Shown: positions 1 to 11,500, counted from the first letter of the stretch. The stretch: 64,000 nucleotides of DNA from Dyella amyloliquefaciens (GCF_004296575.1 NZ_SAYT01000002.1:372001-436000); one strand, 5' to 3'. The notes: generated by a model not told the origin, from the letters alone. Translations and numbers: made by a program.

Positions 1-336
1 CTCGAGCGAGGCCCCGCGTCCGCTGCGCCAGGGCGCGACACGATCGCTACCCCTTAAAGCCTATTCCGTCGGAGAGGTCGCTCAAGCGACATCGCAGCCT
101 CCTGCTGCTTAGGGCGTATTCACACAAAAATGGCGGCGACGGAGACTACAGGCGTTCCGGTACATGACCTGCGTTGCGCGGCGTCTACACCGATCTTCAG
201 GACACGGCTTCGGGGGAAGGTGTCTTCGACACGCGACAGAGCCAAGGTGGTTCACGTCGACCCAGCATCGAAGCCAGCCAGGGATCGGTAAACGACATCG
301 CGGCAGTGCGAACCACGAAAGTTCAGGGGGAGAACC
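1..336. other. Upstream region without a recognised gene
   Basis: No convincing coding sequence is visible before the start at 337. Open frames here on either strand are shadows of the gene that follows. A small hairpin (GTCGCT/AGCGAC, near 76-89) is the only local structure noticed. The region should contain the promoter of the long plus-strand operon beginning at 337, but I could not pick a convincing -35/-10 pair. Confidence 0.4.
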
Positions 337-1251
337 ATGAACGCCGATGTCGCTCGGCTCATCGATCTGGATTGGGACAATTTCGATCCATGGCGCATCC
401 AGCCCGCGCGCCATCACCTGACCGATCATCCACTGCTGCAACTCCCCCAACTGGTGGAGCTTGGCAAGCGCCTGGAAGCCCGCGGGCGCGTGCGCACGCA
501 CAGCGACGACGCCACCGCCGGCACGCCGTTCAACAACGCGCCGCGGATGCATCCCAACGCGAAGTCGGCGGCGACCACGCTGCAGGACATCGCCCAGGCC
601 AAGGCCTGGATGTCGCTGCTCAACGTGCAGACCGACGACCTCTACCGCTCGCTGGTGGATGACGTGCTGGACAGCATCAGGCCGGCCGTCGACCGTGTCG
701 ATCCCGGCATGAGCTATCGCGGCGGCTGGATCTTCATCACCTCCCCGAACGCGGTGACGCCGTTCCACTTCGACAAGGAACACAACTTCATCATGCAGGT
801 GAGCGGTCGCAAGACGCTCTACGTATGGGATCACCGCGATACCGTCGCCGCCAGCGAAGAGGCGCGCGATCGCTTTCACGCCTCTCACGAGCGCGATCGC
901 CTGCACTGGGATGACAGCCTGCGCGAGCGCGCCACCGTGTTCCACCTGGAACCCGGCCAGGGTGCGTACATGCCATCGACCAGCCCGCACATGGTGGAGA
1001 ACGGCGACAACGCCTCGGTCACCATCAGCTTCACCTACTACACCGAGTCCACGCGCCGCGACAGCCTGCTGCACAGCGCGCACGAGCGCCTGCGCGGCTG
1101 GGGTATCGCACCACCCGCCGTGGGCAAGAACCCGCTGCTCGACGCGCTGTTGCACGCGGGCTTCCGCTCCACCATCGATTCGCGCGAGTGGTTGCGCCGC
1201 TCGCTTGGCAAGCAGCCGAACACGGATCGCTCGGCCTACGCCATCGCTTGA
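337..1251 (+). CDS. JmjC/cupin-like Fe(II)/2-oxoglutarate-type oxygenase
   Basis: This 304-residue protein has the cupin/JmjC arrangement of a non-haem iron oxygenase. An HFD motif (H144, D146) lies in a strand after a TPF segment, and a distal histidine (H218) sits in the PHMVENG segment, giving a plausible 2-His-1-carboxylate site. A strong ribosome site (AGGGGGAGA) precedes the ATG. It ends 35 bp before the NRPS-PKS gene and is probably co-transcribed with it, so hydroxylation of an amino acid or of the carrier-bound chain is the natural guess. That role is inferred from position; relatives of this family also act on proteins or sugars. It is cytoplasmic, with no signal peptide. Confidence 0.75.
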   Translation: MNADVARLIDLDWDNFDPWRIQPARHHLTDHPLLQLPQLVELGKRLEARGRVRTHSDDATAGTPFNNAPRMHPNAKSAATTLQDIAQAKAWMSLLNVQTDDLYRSLVDDVLDSIRPAVDRVDPGMSYRGGWIFITSPNAVTPFHFDKEHNFIMQVSGRKTLYVWDHRDTVAASEEARDRFHASHERDRLHWDDSLRERATVFHLEPGQGAYMPSTSPHMVENGDNASVTISFTYYTESTRRDSLLHSAHERLRGWGIAPPAVGKNPLLDALLHAGFRSTIDSREWLRRSLGKQPNTDRSAYAIA

Positions 1252-1286
1252 GTAGTAAACACCCGCAAGGGTGCAGGGGATGTCCC

Positions 1287-4200
1287 ATGACGCAGCCAAA
1301 CAACGCGCAAGCGACACCGGCGAGCCAGGAGCTTTCGTTGCTCGACGTGCTGGTACGGCAGTCCTCGCCGACCGCTGCCATACCGAGGGAACGGCTGGAA
1401 ATGGTGTTGGACCGGGAGGTCCTCGATGCGCTCACCCGGCGCGCGGAACGCCATGAGCTCTCGCTCCACGCGCTGCTGACGGCAGCGCTTGCCTTGCTCG
1501 AGTCGCGCCTGACCGGCCGAAGCCGGATTGCACTGACTGTCGCCGATGCGATCGTCTGCTATGACATCCCGCTTCATGGCCTTGTCGATGAGTGGCTGGC
1601 CACGTCCCCCTGTCCGGCCACGACGAACGACGCAGTGCCCAGCCTGATCGGCGGCTGGCGTGACACGTCGTCGACCTCACCGATCACCGACATGCCGTTG
1701 AGCTGGTCGCTGGGCGCCGACGGCAGGCACGTCGCCATGGATTTCGATACCAACGTCTTCGACGAAGCCATGCTGTTGATGCTGGGCAAGGGCTTGACGC
1801 ACGTGTGCCAGGGTTTGGCGCATTCGCAGCATCTGGAGGACGTCGTTGCGTTCGACGCGGCATCGCAGCAGCGCACGCTGGCGGATTGGAACGCTACGGC
1901 CATTGAGCGCAACCCGCAGGACACCGTACACGGGTTGTTCCGCACGGTCGCCGCCGCGCACCCCGATGCCACGGCGCTGGAGGGTACGCAGGGAGGTATG
2001 ACCTACCGCGAACTGGATGAGGTCAGCGACCGTATCGCTGCAGGTCTCGTGGAAGCTGGCGCCAGGCCCGGCGCGCTGGTCGGCATGTTGCTGGATCGCT
2101 CCTGCGAAGCGGTCGCGACGATCCTGGGCATTCTCAAGGCCGGCGCCGCCTACCTGCCGCTCGATCGCACCTATCCCGAAGAACGCCTGGCGTTTGCACT
2201 CAATGACGCGGATGTATCGGTCATCGTCGCTCCCGAGGGCACCCCTCCTGTAGCGAACGTGCGTGCGTCCACGCTCTCATACGTGCAACTCGCCGCCAGC
2301 ACCCCTGCACCCGCTTCGCCGGCACCCGACGGAGCATCGCTGGCCTACGTGATGTATACCTCGGGCTCGACGGGCACACCCAAGGGTGTGGAAATCCGCC
2401 ACCGCTCGATCATCAGGCTGGTACGCGACGTCGACTACGTGACGTTCGGCGACAGCCCGCGCGTGCTGCACGCCGCTCCGCTCGGCTTCGACGCGGCGAC
2501 GTTCGAGATCTGGGGCGCCCTTCTCCATGGTGGCACCTGCATCGTGCACGAGGAGCGCGTCCCCAGCGGTGCCGGCCTTGCCGCCACCATCGCGCGCCAC
2601 GACGCTCGCATCGCATGGCTGACGGCGGCGCTGTTCAACGCCATCGTCGACCAGGACATCACTCCGCTACGCAGGCTGGAACAGCTGCTCACCGGGGGCG
2701 AAGCGCTATCGGTGTCCCACGTGCGCAAGGCACAGGCTCTGTTGCCCGGCACACAGCTGATCAACGGTTACGGCCCCACCGAATGCACGACGTTTGCGGC
2801 CACCTACCGCATTCCCCGCGAACTGGACGCGACAATCCGCTCGATCCCGATCGGCCGCCCGATTGCCGACACCACGCTTTACGTACTGAACGCGCGCGGT
2901 GAGTCGGTGCCTGTCGGCGTCATCGGTGAGCTCTTCATCGGCGGTCCCGGCGTGGCACGCGGCTACCTCGGGCGCCCTGAACTCACCGCCGAACGCTTCG
3001 TGCCGAATCGCTTCGGTGGAGAGAGTACACACCTGTATCGCACCGGCGATCTGGTGCGCTGGTTGCCGGAGGGTGTGATCGAGTTCGTCGGCCGCGCCGA
3101 TACGCAGGTAAAGATCCGCGGCTTCCGCATCGAGACCGGCGAGATCGAGGCCGCGCTGCAGCGTCTGGCAGGCGTGCGTTCCGCCGCGGTGCTGGCCCGC
3201 GAGGATCAGCCCGGACAAAAGCGCCTGGTCGTCTATTTCGTGGCTGAGGACAATGCGGTCACCGCACGCTCGCTGCGCGCGCAGCTGGCGCAAAGCCTGC
3301 CCGAGTACATGGTGCCGGTCGCCTATCTGCGGCTGGACAGCCTGCCGGTGACGCCGAACGGCAAGCTGGATCGGCGCGCCCTGCCCGCTCCTGGCCGTCG
3401 CCGCCCTGAACTCGCCGATCAGTACGTGCCGCCCATCGGTCAGCTCGAGCAGACGCTCTGCACGCTGTTCTCCGATGTGCTGGAAATCGACCAGGTCGGG
3501 CGGCTCGATCATTTCTTCGATCTCGGCGGCAACTCGTTGCTCGCCGTGCGGCTGATGGAACGCATCCACGCTAGCGTATCCACCTCGCCGACCATTCCCG
3601 CCTTCTTTGCCGAGCCGACGCCTGCGGCACTGGCCGCGCTGATCGAGGGGCGCAACCCGCGTTCCGCGCTCGCCTCGCGGCTGTCGCGGGGCCGACAGGG
3701 CGACGCCCACGAACCGGTCGCCATCATCGCGGCGGCGGGCCGCTTCCCCGGCGCAGCCGACGTGGAGTCGTTCTGGTCCAACCTGTGCGAAGGCCGCGAG
3801 ACGATCACGCGCTTTGCGAGCGATGAGCTGGACCCGTCGATTCCCGCGATTCTGCGCAACGATCCCGACTATGTCGCCGCCCGCGGCATCGTCGACGGCG
3901 TGGAGGACTTCGACGCCGCCTTCTTCGGCATGTCGCCGCGCGAAGCGGAGCTGATGGACCCGCAGCAGCGCATCTTCCTGGAACTGTGCTGGGAGTGCCT
4001 GGAGCGCGGCGGCTATACGCCCGATCGCCACGAGGTGCCGGTCGGCGTGTTCGGCGGTATGTACCACGCCACCTATTTCCAGCATCACCTGGTGCAGCGC
4101 CCGGACCTGATCGACAAGCTGGGCGCCTTCCAGGTGTCGCTGGCCAACGAGAAGGACTTTCTCGCCACGCGCGTGTCGCACAAGCTCAACCTCACCGGGC

Positions 4201-7200
4201 CTGCGCTCAGCGTCAACACCGCCTGCTCCACCTCGCTGGTCGCGATCTGCCAGGCCGTGGCGGCGTTGCGCGCCGGGCAGTGCGAGATGGCGATCGCGGG
4301 CGGTGCATCGATCACCTGCCCGCCGCGCAGCGGCTATCTCTCGCAGGAAGGTTCGATGCTGTCGCCCGATGGGTACACGCGCACCTTCGATGCGAATGCG
4401 CAGGGCACGGTGTTCAGCGATGGCGCCGCCGTGGTGCTGCTCAAGCGCTGGTCGGACGCGCAGCGCGACGGCGACGAGGTGCTCGCACTGATCCGCGGCA
4501 TTGCCATCAACAATGACGGCGGCGGCAAGGCCAGCTACACCGCGCCCAGCAGCGACGGCCAGGCGGCCGTGATCGCGATGGCGCTGGCGGATGCCGGTGT
4601 CGACGCGCGCTCGATCTCCTATGTCGAAGCGCACGGCACGGCCACGCCGCTGGGCGACCCGATCGAGATCGAAGGCCTCACCAGTGCGTTTCGCCAACAC
4701 ACCGACGACCGCGGCTTCTGCGCCATCGGCTCGGTGAAGAGCAACATCGGTCATACCGTGATCGCCGCCGGTGCCACTGGCGTGATCAAGACGGCACTGT
4801 CGCTGCACGAACAGCTGTTGCCGCCGTCGCTGCATGTGCAGGCCACCAACCCCAAGATCGACTTCGCGGGTTCGCCCTTCGTCGTCAACGACACGCTTCG
4901 CCCATGGGCCACGGATGGCCAGCCTTTGCGCGCGGGCGTCAGTTCGTTCGGCGTGGGCGGTACCAACGCGCATGTGATCATGGAGCAGGCACCGGCCCGG
5001 GAACCCTCCGACGCCGCCGAAGGACCGCAACTGCTGGTGCTGTCGGGTCGCACGCCGACCGCCGCGATGGCCGCTGCGGCACGCCTCGCCGGCCACCTCG
5101 CTGCGCACCCGTTGATCAATCTCGCCGATGCAGGCAGCACCCTGCTGCACGGGCGCAAGGCCTTCACGCATCGCACCCAGGTGGTCGCAGCGAATGTGGA
5201 CGAGGCCATCGCACGCTTGCGTGAACTGACCACGGCATCGGTGCGTGAGGCCAAGCTGCCAGGCCCGGGCGTGGTGTTCCTGTTTCCGGGCCAGGGATCG
5301 CAGTACGCGGGCATGGGCAAGGCGCTGTACGACAGCGAGCCGGTGTTTCAGGCGGCGCTCGATGATTGCGCCGAGGTGCTGCGTGCGGAACTCGGCTTCG
5401 ACCTGCGCGAGCGCCTGTTTGCCGGCAATGCCGACGCCCTGCGCGAAACCTCACTGACCCAGCCGGCCACGTTCGCCATCGAATACGCACTGGCGAAGCT
5501 GTGGATGGCGATGGACGTAACGCCGGTGGCGATGATCGGCCACAGCGTCGGCGAATTCGTCGCCGCCGTGATCGCCGGCGTGATGAGCCTGGCCGATGGC
5601 GCGCGACTGGTAGCCCGCCGGGGCCGTCTGATGCAGGCGATGCCGGCCGGCGCGATGCTGTCGGTCCGCCTCCCTGCGGAACAGTTGCTGCCGCGCCTGC
5701 CCGCCGACCTGCAGCTCGCCGCTGAAAACAGCCCGACCGCCAGCGTGGTCAGCGGCGAGACGGCGCGTGTGGAGGCGTTCCGTGCGCAGCTCGAAGCCGA
5801 AGGCGTCGCCTGCCGCCTGCTGCAGACGTCGCATGCCTTCCATTCCGCGATGATGGACCCGGTGCTCGAACCGTTCCGCGCCGAAGTGACGCGCGTGGCA
5901 CTGTCGACGCCGGCCATCCCCATCATCTCCACCCTCACCGGCGAAGCGCTGCGCGACGACGAAGCGATCTCCGCCGACTACTGGACGCGCCACCTGCGCG
6001 GAGCCGTGCGCTTCTCTCCCGCGCTGCAACGCCTGCTCGACGAGCCCTCCCATGTATTCCTGGAAGTGGGCCCGCGCAATGCGCTCACTACGCTGGCACG
6101 CCAGCACGCCGGCAGCCGTCCGCACCTGATGGTGGCAAGCGTGGCCGATGCACCCGCATCCGAACGCGCGGCATGGGTCGCGGCGATGGGACAACTCTGG
6201 TGCGCCGGCCTGCCGGTCGCCGTGTGTTCGCTGGACCGTCGCCATCGTCGCCGGCACGTGCGCCTGCCCACCTATCCGTTCGAGCGCAAACGCCACTGGG
6301 TCGAGGCCGCCTTGGCCGCCAGTGCACCGGTCACCTTGCCCGCCAGTGCGCCGGACAACGTCGTTCCGCTTTTCACACCTACTACTGCACCTGTCGTGGA
6401 GCCCGCCATGGAAGCCAACGTCACCGGCGCCAACGCCGGCTCGGCCCGTCAAACCCGCCTCGTCAACCAGCTGGTCGAGCTGTTCGAGGACGTCGCCGGC
6501 ACCGAGTTGGAGGGCGTGGATCCCGCCACCGGTTTCGTCGAGCTCGGGCTCGACTCGCTCGCCCTCACCCAGGTTGCGCTGCAACTGCAGAAGACCTTCT
6601 CGCTGAAGATCACCTTCCGCGAGCTGATGGAGTCGTTCTCCTCCTTCGAGCGCCTTGCCATGCATATCGACCAGATGCTGCCGCCGGAAGCCACGCCAGC
6701 CACGCCCGCCGCCGTTGCTGCGGTCGCCCCCGTCGCGCCGCTGCAGGCCGCGGTCGCCATGCCGGCGATGGCCGTCGCCGCAACCGGCAACGTGGTGCAG
6801 GACCTGATCCAGCAGCAGATGCAGATCATGCAGCAGCAACTGGCGCTGCTGGCCGCCGCATCGATGGGCGCCGCGCCTGCGGTGACGGCTCCGGCACCCG
6901 TGTTACAGCCCGCACCGGTAGCGCAGCCCGCGCCCGCCACCGCGGCAGCTGCGCCCGCACCGGCTGCGACCCAGCCCGCACCGGACGAGGAAGCCGCGCT
7001 CGCGCACACCAGCTACGACGTCAAGAAGGCCTTCGGCGCCATCGCGCGCATCCATTCCACCCAGACCGAACTGACGGAGCGCCAGCGCGCCCGCCTGGAA
7101 GCGTTCATGCGCCGCTACATCGAGCGGACGCGCGCTTCCAAGGAATACACCACGCGTCATCGCGACCATCTCGCCGATCCGCGCGTGGTGAACGGCTTCC

Positions 7201-8558
7201 GCCCGCTGCTGAAGGAAATGATCTACCAGATCGTGGTGAACCGTTCGAAGGGTTCCAAGGTGTGGGACCTGGACGGCAACGAGTACGTCGATGCACTCAA
7301 TGGCTTCGGCATGAACCTGTTCGGCTGGCAGCCGGACTTCGTGGTCGAAGCCGTGCGTCGCCAGCTCGACGCCGGTTATGAGATCGGCCCGCAGCATCCG
7401 CTGGCCGGCGAAGTGGCCGAACAAGTCTGCGAGCTCACCGGGTTCGACCGTGCGGGCCTGTGCAATACGGGTTCCGAAGCGGTGATGGGCGCCATCCGCA
7501 TCGCCCGCACCGTTACGGGTCGCGACACGCTGGTGATCTTCACCGGCTCCTACCACGGCATCTTCGATGAAGTGATCGTGCGCGGCACCAAGAAGCTGCG
7601 CTCGGTGCCCGCCGCGCCGGGCATCCTGCGCAATACCTCCGAGAACGTGCTGGTGCTCGACTACGGCACACCCGAGTCGCTGCAAATCATCCGCGAGCGT
7701 GCTTCCAGCATCGCCGCGGTGCTGGTCGAACCGGTGCAGAGCCGTCGCCCCGACTTCCAGCCGCGGGACTTCCTCAAGGAGCTGCGTGCGATCACCGCCG
7801 ATGCCGGCGCGCTGCTGATCTTCGACGAGGTGGTCACCGGCTTCCGTTCGCACCCGCGTGGCGCGCAGCACGTGCTGGGCATCGATGCCGACCTCGCCTC
7901 CTACGGCAAGGTGGTGGGCGGTGGCTTCCCGATCGGCGTGATCGCCGGCAAGCGCCGCTACATGGACGCACTGGATGGCGGCGGCTGGCAGTACGGCGAT
8001 GCGTCGATTCCCACCGTGGGCGTCACCTATTTCGCCGGCACCTTCGTGCGCCATCCGCTGGCCCTGGCTGCTGCGCATGCCGTACTCAACCATCTCAAGG
8101 CGAATGGCGCGGCGCTGCAGGAGCGCCTCAATGCCCGCACCAGCCTGCTGATGGACGAACTCAATGCGTTCTGCGCCAGCGTCGGCGCACCGATCCAGCT
8201 GGTGCACTTCTCCTCGGTGTGGAAGACCAACTTCACCGAGGACCACCCGCTGCAGGACCTGCTGTTCGCGATGATCCGCAGCCGCGGCATCCACCTCCTG
8301 GACAACTTCCCCTGCTTCTTCACCACCTCGCACACCGAGCAGGATTTCCAGGCCATTGCCAAGGCCTACAAGGATTCCGTGCTTGAAATGCAGGAGGCGG
8401 AATTTCTGCCACGCAACAAGAAAGTGGAGACGCTCGCCTTCGACGCCAGCCGCCCGCCGGTAGTCGGCGCACGCCTGGGCAAGGACCCGGAAGGCAATCC
8501 CGCGTGGTTCGTGCCGAACCCCGACGCGCCCGGGAAGTACATGAGGGTCAACGCATGA
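1287..8558 (+). CDS. Hybrid NRPS-PKS: A-PCP-KS-AT-ACP-aminotransferase
   Basis: This is a 2423-residue assembly-line protein. Residues ~1-205 resemble the C-terminal half of a condensation domain without the HHxxxDG motif. The adenylation domain (~210-720, YTSGSTG at 357) has a binding-pocket code I read as DAFWLGGTFK, close to valine codes. PCP phosphopantetheine serine is S750. The ketosynthase has C980, H1116 and H1156. The acyltransferase has S1420 (GHSVG) and an HAFH motif at 1516, which indicates malonyl-CoA. ACP serine is S1757. An Ala/Pro/Gln-rich linker leads to a class III PLP aminotransferase (~1945-2390, K2208 in SYGKVVGGG). No ketoreductase is present. The expected chemistry is aminoacyl loading, one malonyl extension and conversion of the beta-keto group to an amine. 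The ATG at 1287 is chosen because AGGGGA sits 6 bp upstream; an in-frame start at 1188 would overlap the oxygenase gene. It overlaps the next gene by ATGA. Confidence 0.93.
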   Translation: MTQPNNAQATPASQELSLLDVLVRQSSPTAAIPRERLEMVLDREVLDALTRRAERHELSLHALLTAALALLESRLTGRSRIALTVADAIVCYDIPLHGLVDEWLATSPCPATTNDAVPSLIGGWRDTSSTSPITDMPLSWSLGADGRHVAMDFDTNVFDEAMLLMLGKGLTHVCQGLAHSQHLEDVVAFDAASQQRTLADWNATAIERNPQDTVHGLFRTVAAAHPDATALEGTQGGMTYRELDEVSDRIAAGLVEAGARPGALVGMLLDRSCEAVATILGILKAGAAYLPLDRTYPEERLAFALNDADVSVIVAPEGTPPVANVRASTLSYVQLAASTPAPASPAPDGASLAYVMYTSGSTGTPKGVEIRHRSIIRLVRDVDYVTFGDSPRVLHAAPLGFDAATFEIWGALLHGGTCIVHEERVPSGAGLAATIARHDARIAWLTAALFNAIVDQDITPLRRLEQLLTGGEALSVSHVRKAQALLPGTQLINGYGPTECTTFAATYRIPRELDATIRSIPIGRPIADTTLYVLNARGESVPVGVIGELFIGGPGVARGYLGRPELTAERFVPNRFGGESTHLYRTGDLVRWLPEGVIEFVGRADTQVKIRGFRIETGEIEAALQRLAGVRSAAVLAREDQPGQKRLVVYFVAEDNAVTARSLRAQLAQSLPEYMVPVAYLRLDSLPVTPNGKLDRRALPAPGRRRPELADQYVPPIGQLEQTLCTLFSDVLEIDQVGRLDHFFDLGGNSLLAVRLMERIHASVSTSPTIPAFFAEPTPAALAALIEGRNPRSALASRLSRGRQGDAHEPVAIIAAAGRFPGAADVESFWSNLCEGRETITRFASDELDPSIPAILRNDPDYVAARGIVDGVEDFDAAFFGMSPREAELMDPQQRIFLELCWECLERGGYTPDRHEVPVGVFGGMYHATYFQHHLVQRPDLIDKLGAFQVSLANEKDFLATRVSHKLNLTGPALSVNTACSTSLVAICQAVAALRAGQCEMAIAGGASITCPPRSGYLSQEGSMLSPDGYTRTFDANAQGTVFSDGAAVVLLKRWSDAQRDGDEVLALIRGIAINNDGGGKASYTAPSSDGQAAVIAMALADAGVDARSISYVEAHGTATPLGDPIEIEGLTSAFRQHTDDRGFCAIGSVKSNIGHTVIAAGATGVIKTALSLHEQLLPPSLHVQATNPKIDFAGSPFVVNDTLRPWATDGQPLRAGVSSFGVGGTNAHVIMEQAPAREPSDAAEGPQLLVLSGRTPTAAMAAAARLAGHLAAHPLINLADAGSTLLHGRKAFTHRTQVVAANVDEAIARLRELTTASVREAKLPGPGVVFLFPGQGSQYAGMGKALYDSEPVFQAALDDCAEVLRAELGFDLRERLFAGNADALRETSLTQPATFAIEYALAKLWMAMDVTPVAMIGHSVGEFVAAVIAGVMSLADGARLVARRGRLMQAMPAGAMLSVRLPAEQLLPRLPADLQLAAENSPTASVVSGETARVEAFRAQLEAEGVACRLLQTSHAFHSAMMDPVLEPFRAEVTRVALSTPAIPIISTLTGEALRDDEAISADYWTRHLRGAVRFSPALQRLLDEPSHVFLEVGPRNALTTLARQHAGSRPHLMVASVADAPASERAAWVAAMGQLWCAGLPVAVCSLDRRHRRRHVRLPTYPFERKRHWVEAALAASAPVTLPASAPDNVVPLFTPTTAPVVEPAMEANVTGANAGSARQTRLVNQLVELFEDVAGTELEGVDPATGFVELGLDSLALTQVALQLQKTFSLKITFRELMESFSSFERLAMHIDQMLPPEATPATPAAVAAVAPVAPLQAAVAMPAMAVAATGNVVQDLIQQQMQIMQQQLALLAAASMGAAPAVTAPAPVLQPAPVAQPAPATAAAAPAPAATQPAPDEEAALAHTSYDVKKAFGAIARIHSTQTELTERQRARLEAFMRRYIERTRASKEYTTRHRDHLADPRVVNGFRPLLKEMIYQIVVNRSKGSKVWDLDGNEYVDALNGFGMNLFGWQPDFVVEAVRRQLDAGYEIGPQHPLAGEVAEQVCELTGFDRAGLCNTGSEAVMGAIRIARTVTGRDTLVIFTGSYHGIFDEVIVRGTKKLRSVPAAPGILRNTSENVLVLDYGTPESLQIIRERASSIAAVLVEPVQSRRPDFQPRDFLKELRAITADAGALLIFDEVVTGFRSHPRGAQHVLGIDADLASYGKVVGGGFPIGVIAGKRRYMDALDGGGWQYGDASIPTVGVTYFAGTFVRHPLALAAAHAVLNHLKANGAALQERLNARTSLLMDELNAFCASVGAPIQLVHFSSVWKTNFTEDHPLQDLLFAMIRSRGIHLLDNFPCFFTTSHTEQDFQAIAKAYKDSVLEMQEAEFLPRNKKVETLAFDASRPPVVGARLGKDPEGNPAWFVPNPDAPGKYMRVNA

Positions 8559-11500
8559 ACCCGAACGAGCCGGCCATCGGCGGTGCCGAGGCGGTAGCCG
8601 TCGACTACGATCCGTTTGCCGGCGCCGCACTGGAGCGCGTGGTGCCCGCGACCGCGCCGCAGCGCGAGGTGTGGCTGGCTTCCACGCTGGAACCGCAGGC
8701 TTCGCTGGCCTACAACGAATCGGCCACGCTGCGCCTGCATGGCGAGCTGAATACGGCCGCGCTGCAGGCGGCGCTGCAACAGTTGATGGATCGCCACGAG
8801 GCACTGCGCGCCACCTTCGGCAAGGACGGCAGCGAGCTGTGCATCGCCGCGCAGCAGTCGCTGGTTTGCCTGGTGCGCGATCTTTCCTGGCTCGGCCCCG
8901 ACGAGCAGCAGGCGGATATTGACGCGACGCTCGCGCACGTGGTCACCGAGCCGTTCGACCTGGAAACCGGACCGCTGGTGCGCACGGAACTGCTGCGCCT
9001 GTCCGATGCGGAACACCTGCTGGTCTTCACGGCACATCACATCGTCTGCGATGGCTGGTCGTTCGGCGTGATCGTGCGCGACCTTGCAGCGCTGTATACG
9101 CAACAGCTCGGCCTGGGCGGCGAACTGCCGCCGGTCGACCCGTTTGCCGACTATGCACTGGCCGAAGCGGATCATGCCCAAAGCCAGCAAGGCCGCGACG
9201 CGGAGGGCTATTGGCTCAAGCGCTACGCCCATGCGGCGCCGTCGCTCGACCTGCCGACGGATCATCCCCGTCCTCGCCAGCGCACGTTCGCGTCGCGTCG
9301 CGAAGACCTCCTTCTCGACGCCACGCTGGTCGCTTCGGTGAAACGCGCCGGCGCCCAGCGCGGCGCCAGCCTGTATGCCACGCTGCTGGCGGCGTTCGGC
9401 CTGCTTCTGCAACGGCTGAGCGGCCAGGACGACGTGGTCATCGGTATTCCTTCCGCCGGCCAGGCCGCTGGTGGCCAGCACGGACTGGTAGGCCATTGCG
9501 TGAACGTGCTGCCGTTGCGCGTATCGCTGGACAAGGCTGCACCGTTCGCTGAGAGCCTCGCCAAAGTGCGCGGCGATCTGCTCGATGCCTTCGATCACCA
9601 GCAATACACCATCGGCAGCCTGCTCGCCCGCCTCGCCCTGCCGCGCGATCCGGGTCGCCTGCCGCTGGCGAGCGTGCTGTTCAATCTCGACCAGGCTCTC
9701 GACGAGCGCACGCTCAGTTTTCCCGGTCTCTCGTTCGAATTCGCCGGCGTGCCGCGCGCGTTCGAGAACTTCGAGCTGTTCGTCAATGCGGTGCAGTTGC
9801 CGCACGGCCTGCGGCTGGAATGCCAGTACAACTCGGACCTGTTCGATGCGGCCACCGTGCACGCCTGGCTCGATGCGTATGCCACGCTGCTGAGGAACGC
9901 CGCAGAGACGCCGGATGCAGCGGGTGCTGCGCTCGGCCTCGTTTCGGACAGCGCGCTCGCTACCCTGCACGCCTTGCAGCCGCAGCGCACGCCCTATGCG
10001 TCAGACCGGCTCGCCCACGAGTACTTCGAGGCACAGGTGGATCGTGTGCCGTCGCGCACAGCACTCGCCGGCGCGGTGCCGCAGTCCTATGCCCAACTCG
10101 AAGCGCGTGCGAATCGCATCGCCCACGTGCTGCGCGAGCGCGGCGTCGGCCAGGGCGACCTGGTCGGCCTGTCGCTGGCACGCAGTCCCGACATGCTGGC
10201 CTCCCTGCTGGCCGTACTGAAATCGGGCGCGGGTTATGTACCGCTCGACCCCGGCTTTCCGGCGGAGCGTCTTGCCTTCATGGCGCAGGACGCCGCGCTG
10301 GCCGCGCTCATCGTCGGTGACGAGGCCGCCTCGGTGTTCGACCTCCCGGCCGCGCAGGTGCTCTCGCTGGCTCGCGATGCCGCGCTGATCGACGCGGCCA
10401 GCGAGGCGCGACTGCTTCGCGACGACCGTTCCGCCACCCCGGAGTCGGTGGCCTACGTCATCTATACCTCCGGCTCCACTGGCAAGCCCAAGGGCGTGCG
10501 CGTGCCGCATCGCGCCACCTCCAACTTCATCGCCAGCATGCAGCGCGAGCCGGGCATCACCGAAGAAGACCGCCTCGTCGCAGTCACTACGCTGTCCTTC
10601 GACATCGCCTTCCTCGAGCTGATGCTGCCACTCAGCGTCGGTGCGGCCATCGTGCTGGCAACCCATGACGATGCGCGCGACGGCACCGCCCTGCGCCATC
10701 TGGTCGAGCAAAGCGGCGCCACCATGATGCAGGCCACGCCGGCCGGCTGGCGCGTGCTGCTGGAATCGGGCTGGCCGGGACGTGCCGGCTTCAAGGCCAT
10801 TGCAGGCGGCGAACCGCTGCCGCTGGACCTCGCCGAATCGCTGCTGGCCTGCTGCGGCGAACTGTGGAATGCCTACGGCCCCACCGAGACGACGGTGTGG
10901 TCCACGCTGTGGCGTGCACACGACCCGCGCAACGGCATCACCATCGGTCGCCCGATCGCCAATACCACGGTATACATCCTGGACGAACGCGGTGCGCCCT
11001 GCCCGATGGGCGTACCTGGCGAAATCCATATCGGCGGCGATGGCGTAACGCTCGGTTACCTCAACCGACCGGAACTCAACGCGGAGCGCTTCCTGCCCGA
11101 CCCGTTCGAACGCCGCGCCGAGGCGCGCCTGTATCGCACCGGCGATCGCGGTCGTTGGCTGGCGAACGCCGAACTGGAGCATCTCGGCCGCCTCGACTTC
11201 CAGGTGAAGATCCGTGGCTACCGTATCGAACTGGGCGAAATCGAAACCGCGCTGGCCGACTTGCCCGAGGTGGCACGCGCCGTGGTGATGGCGCGCGAGG
11301 ACCGTCCGGGCGACGTGCGCCTGGTCGCCTATGTCGTGCCCAGCGAAGGCGCCGAGCTCGAACACGTGGACCTGTGCCCGCGCCTGCGCCAGCGCCTGCC
11401 CGACTACATGGTTCCGCAGCACTTCGTGGCGATGGACGCGATCCCGCTGTTGCCGAACGGCAAGATCGATCGCAAGTCGCTGCCCGCACCGTCGCAGCCG

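Noticed and set aside
1188-1286. Upstream in-frame start for the hybrid synthetase
   Set aside because: It would overlap the oxygenase coding region and has no ribosome site, while the ATG at 1287 has one at ideal spacing.
2706-5171. 821-codon minus-strand frame inside the NRPS-PKS gene
   Set aside because: Long antisense frame caused by high GC and codon bias; its sequence is low-complexity Arg/Ala/Gly and the sense strand encodes clear domains.
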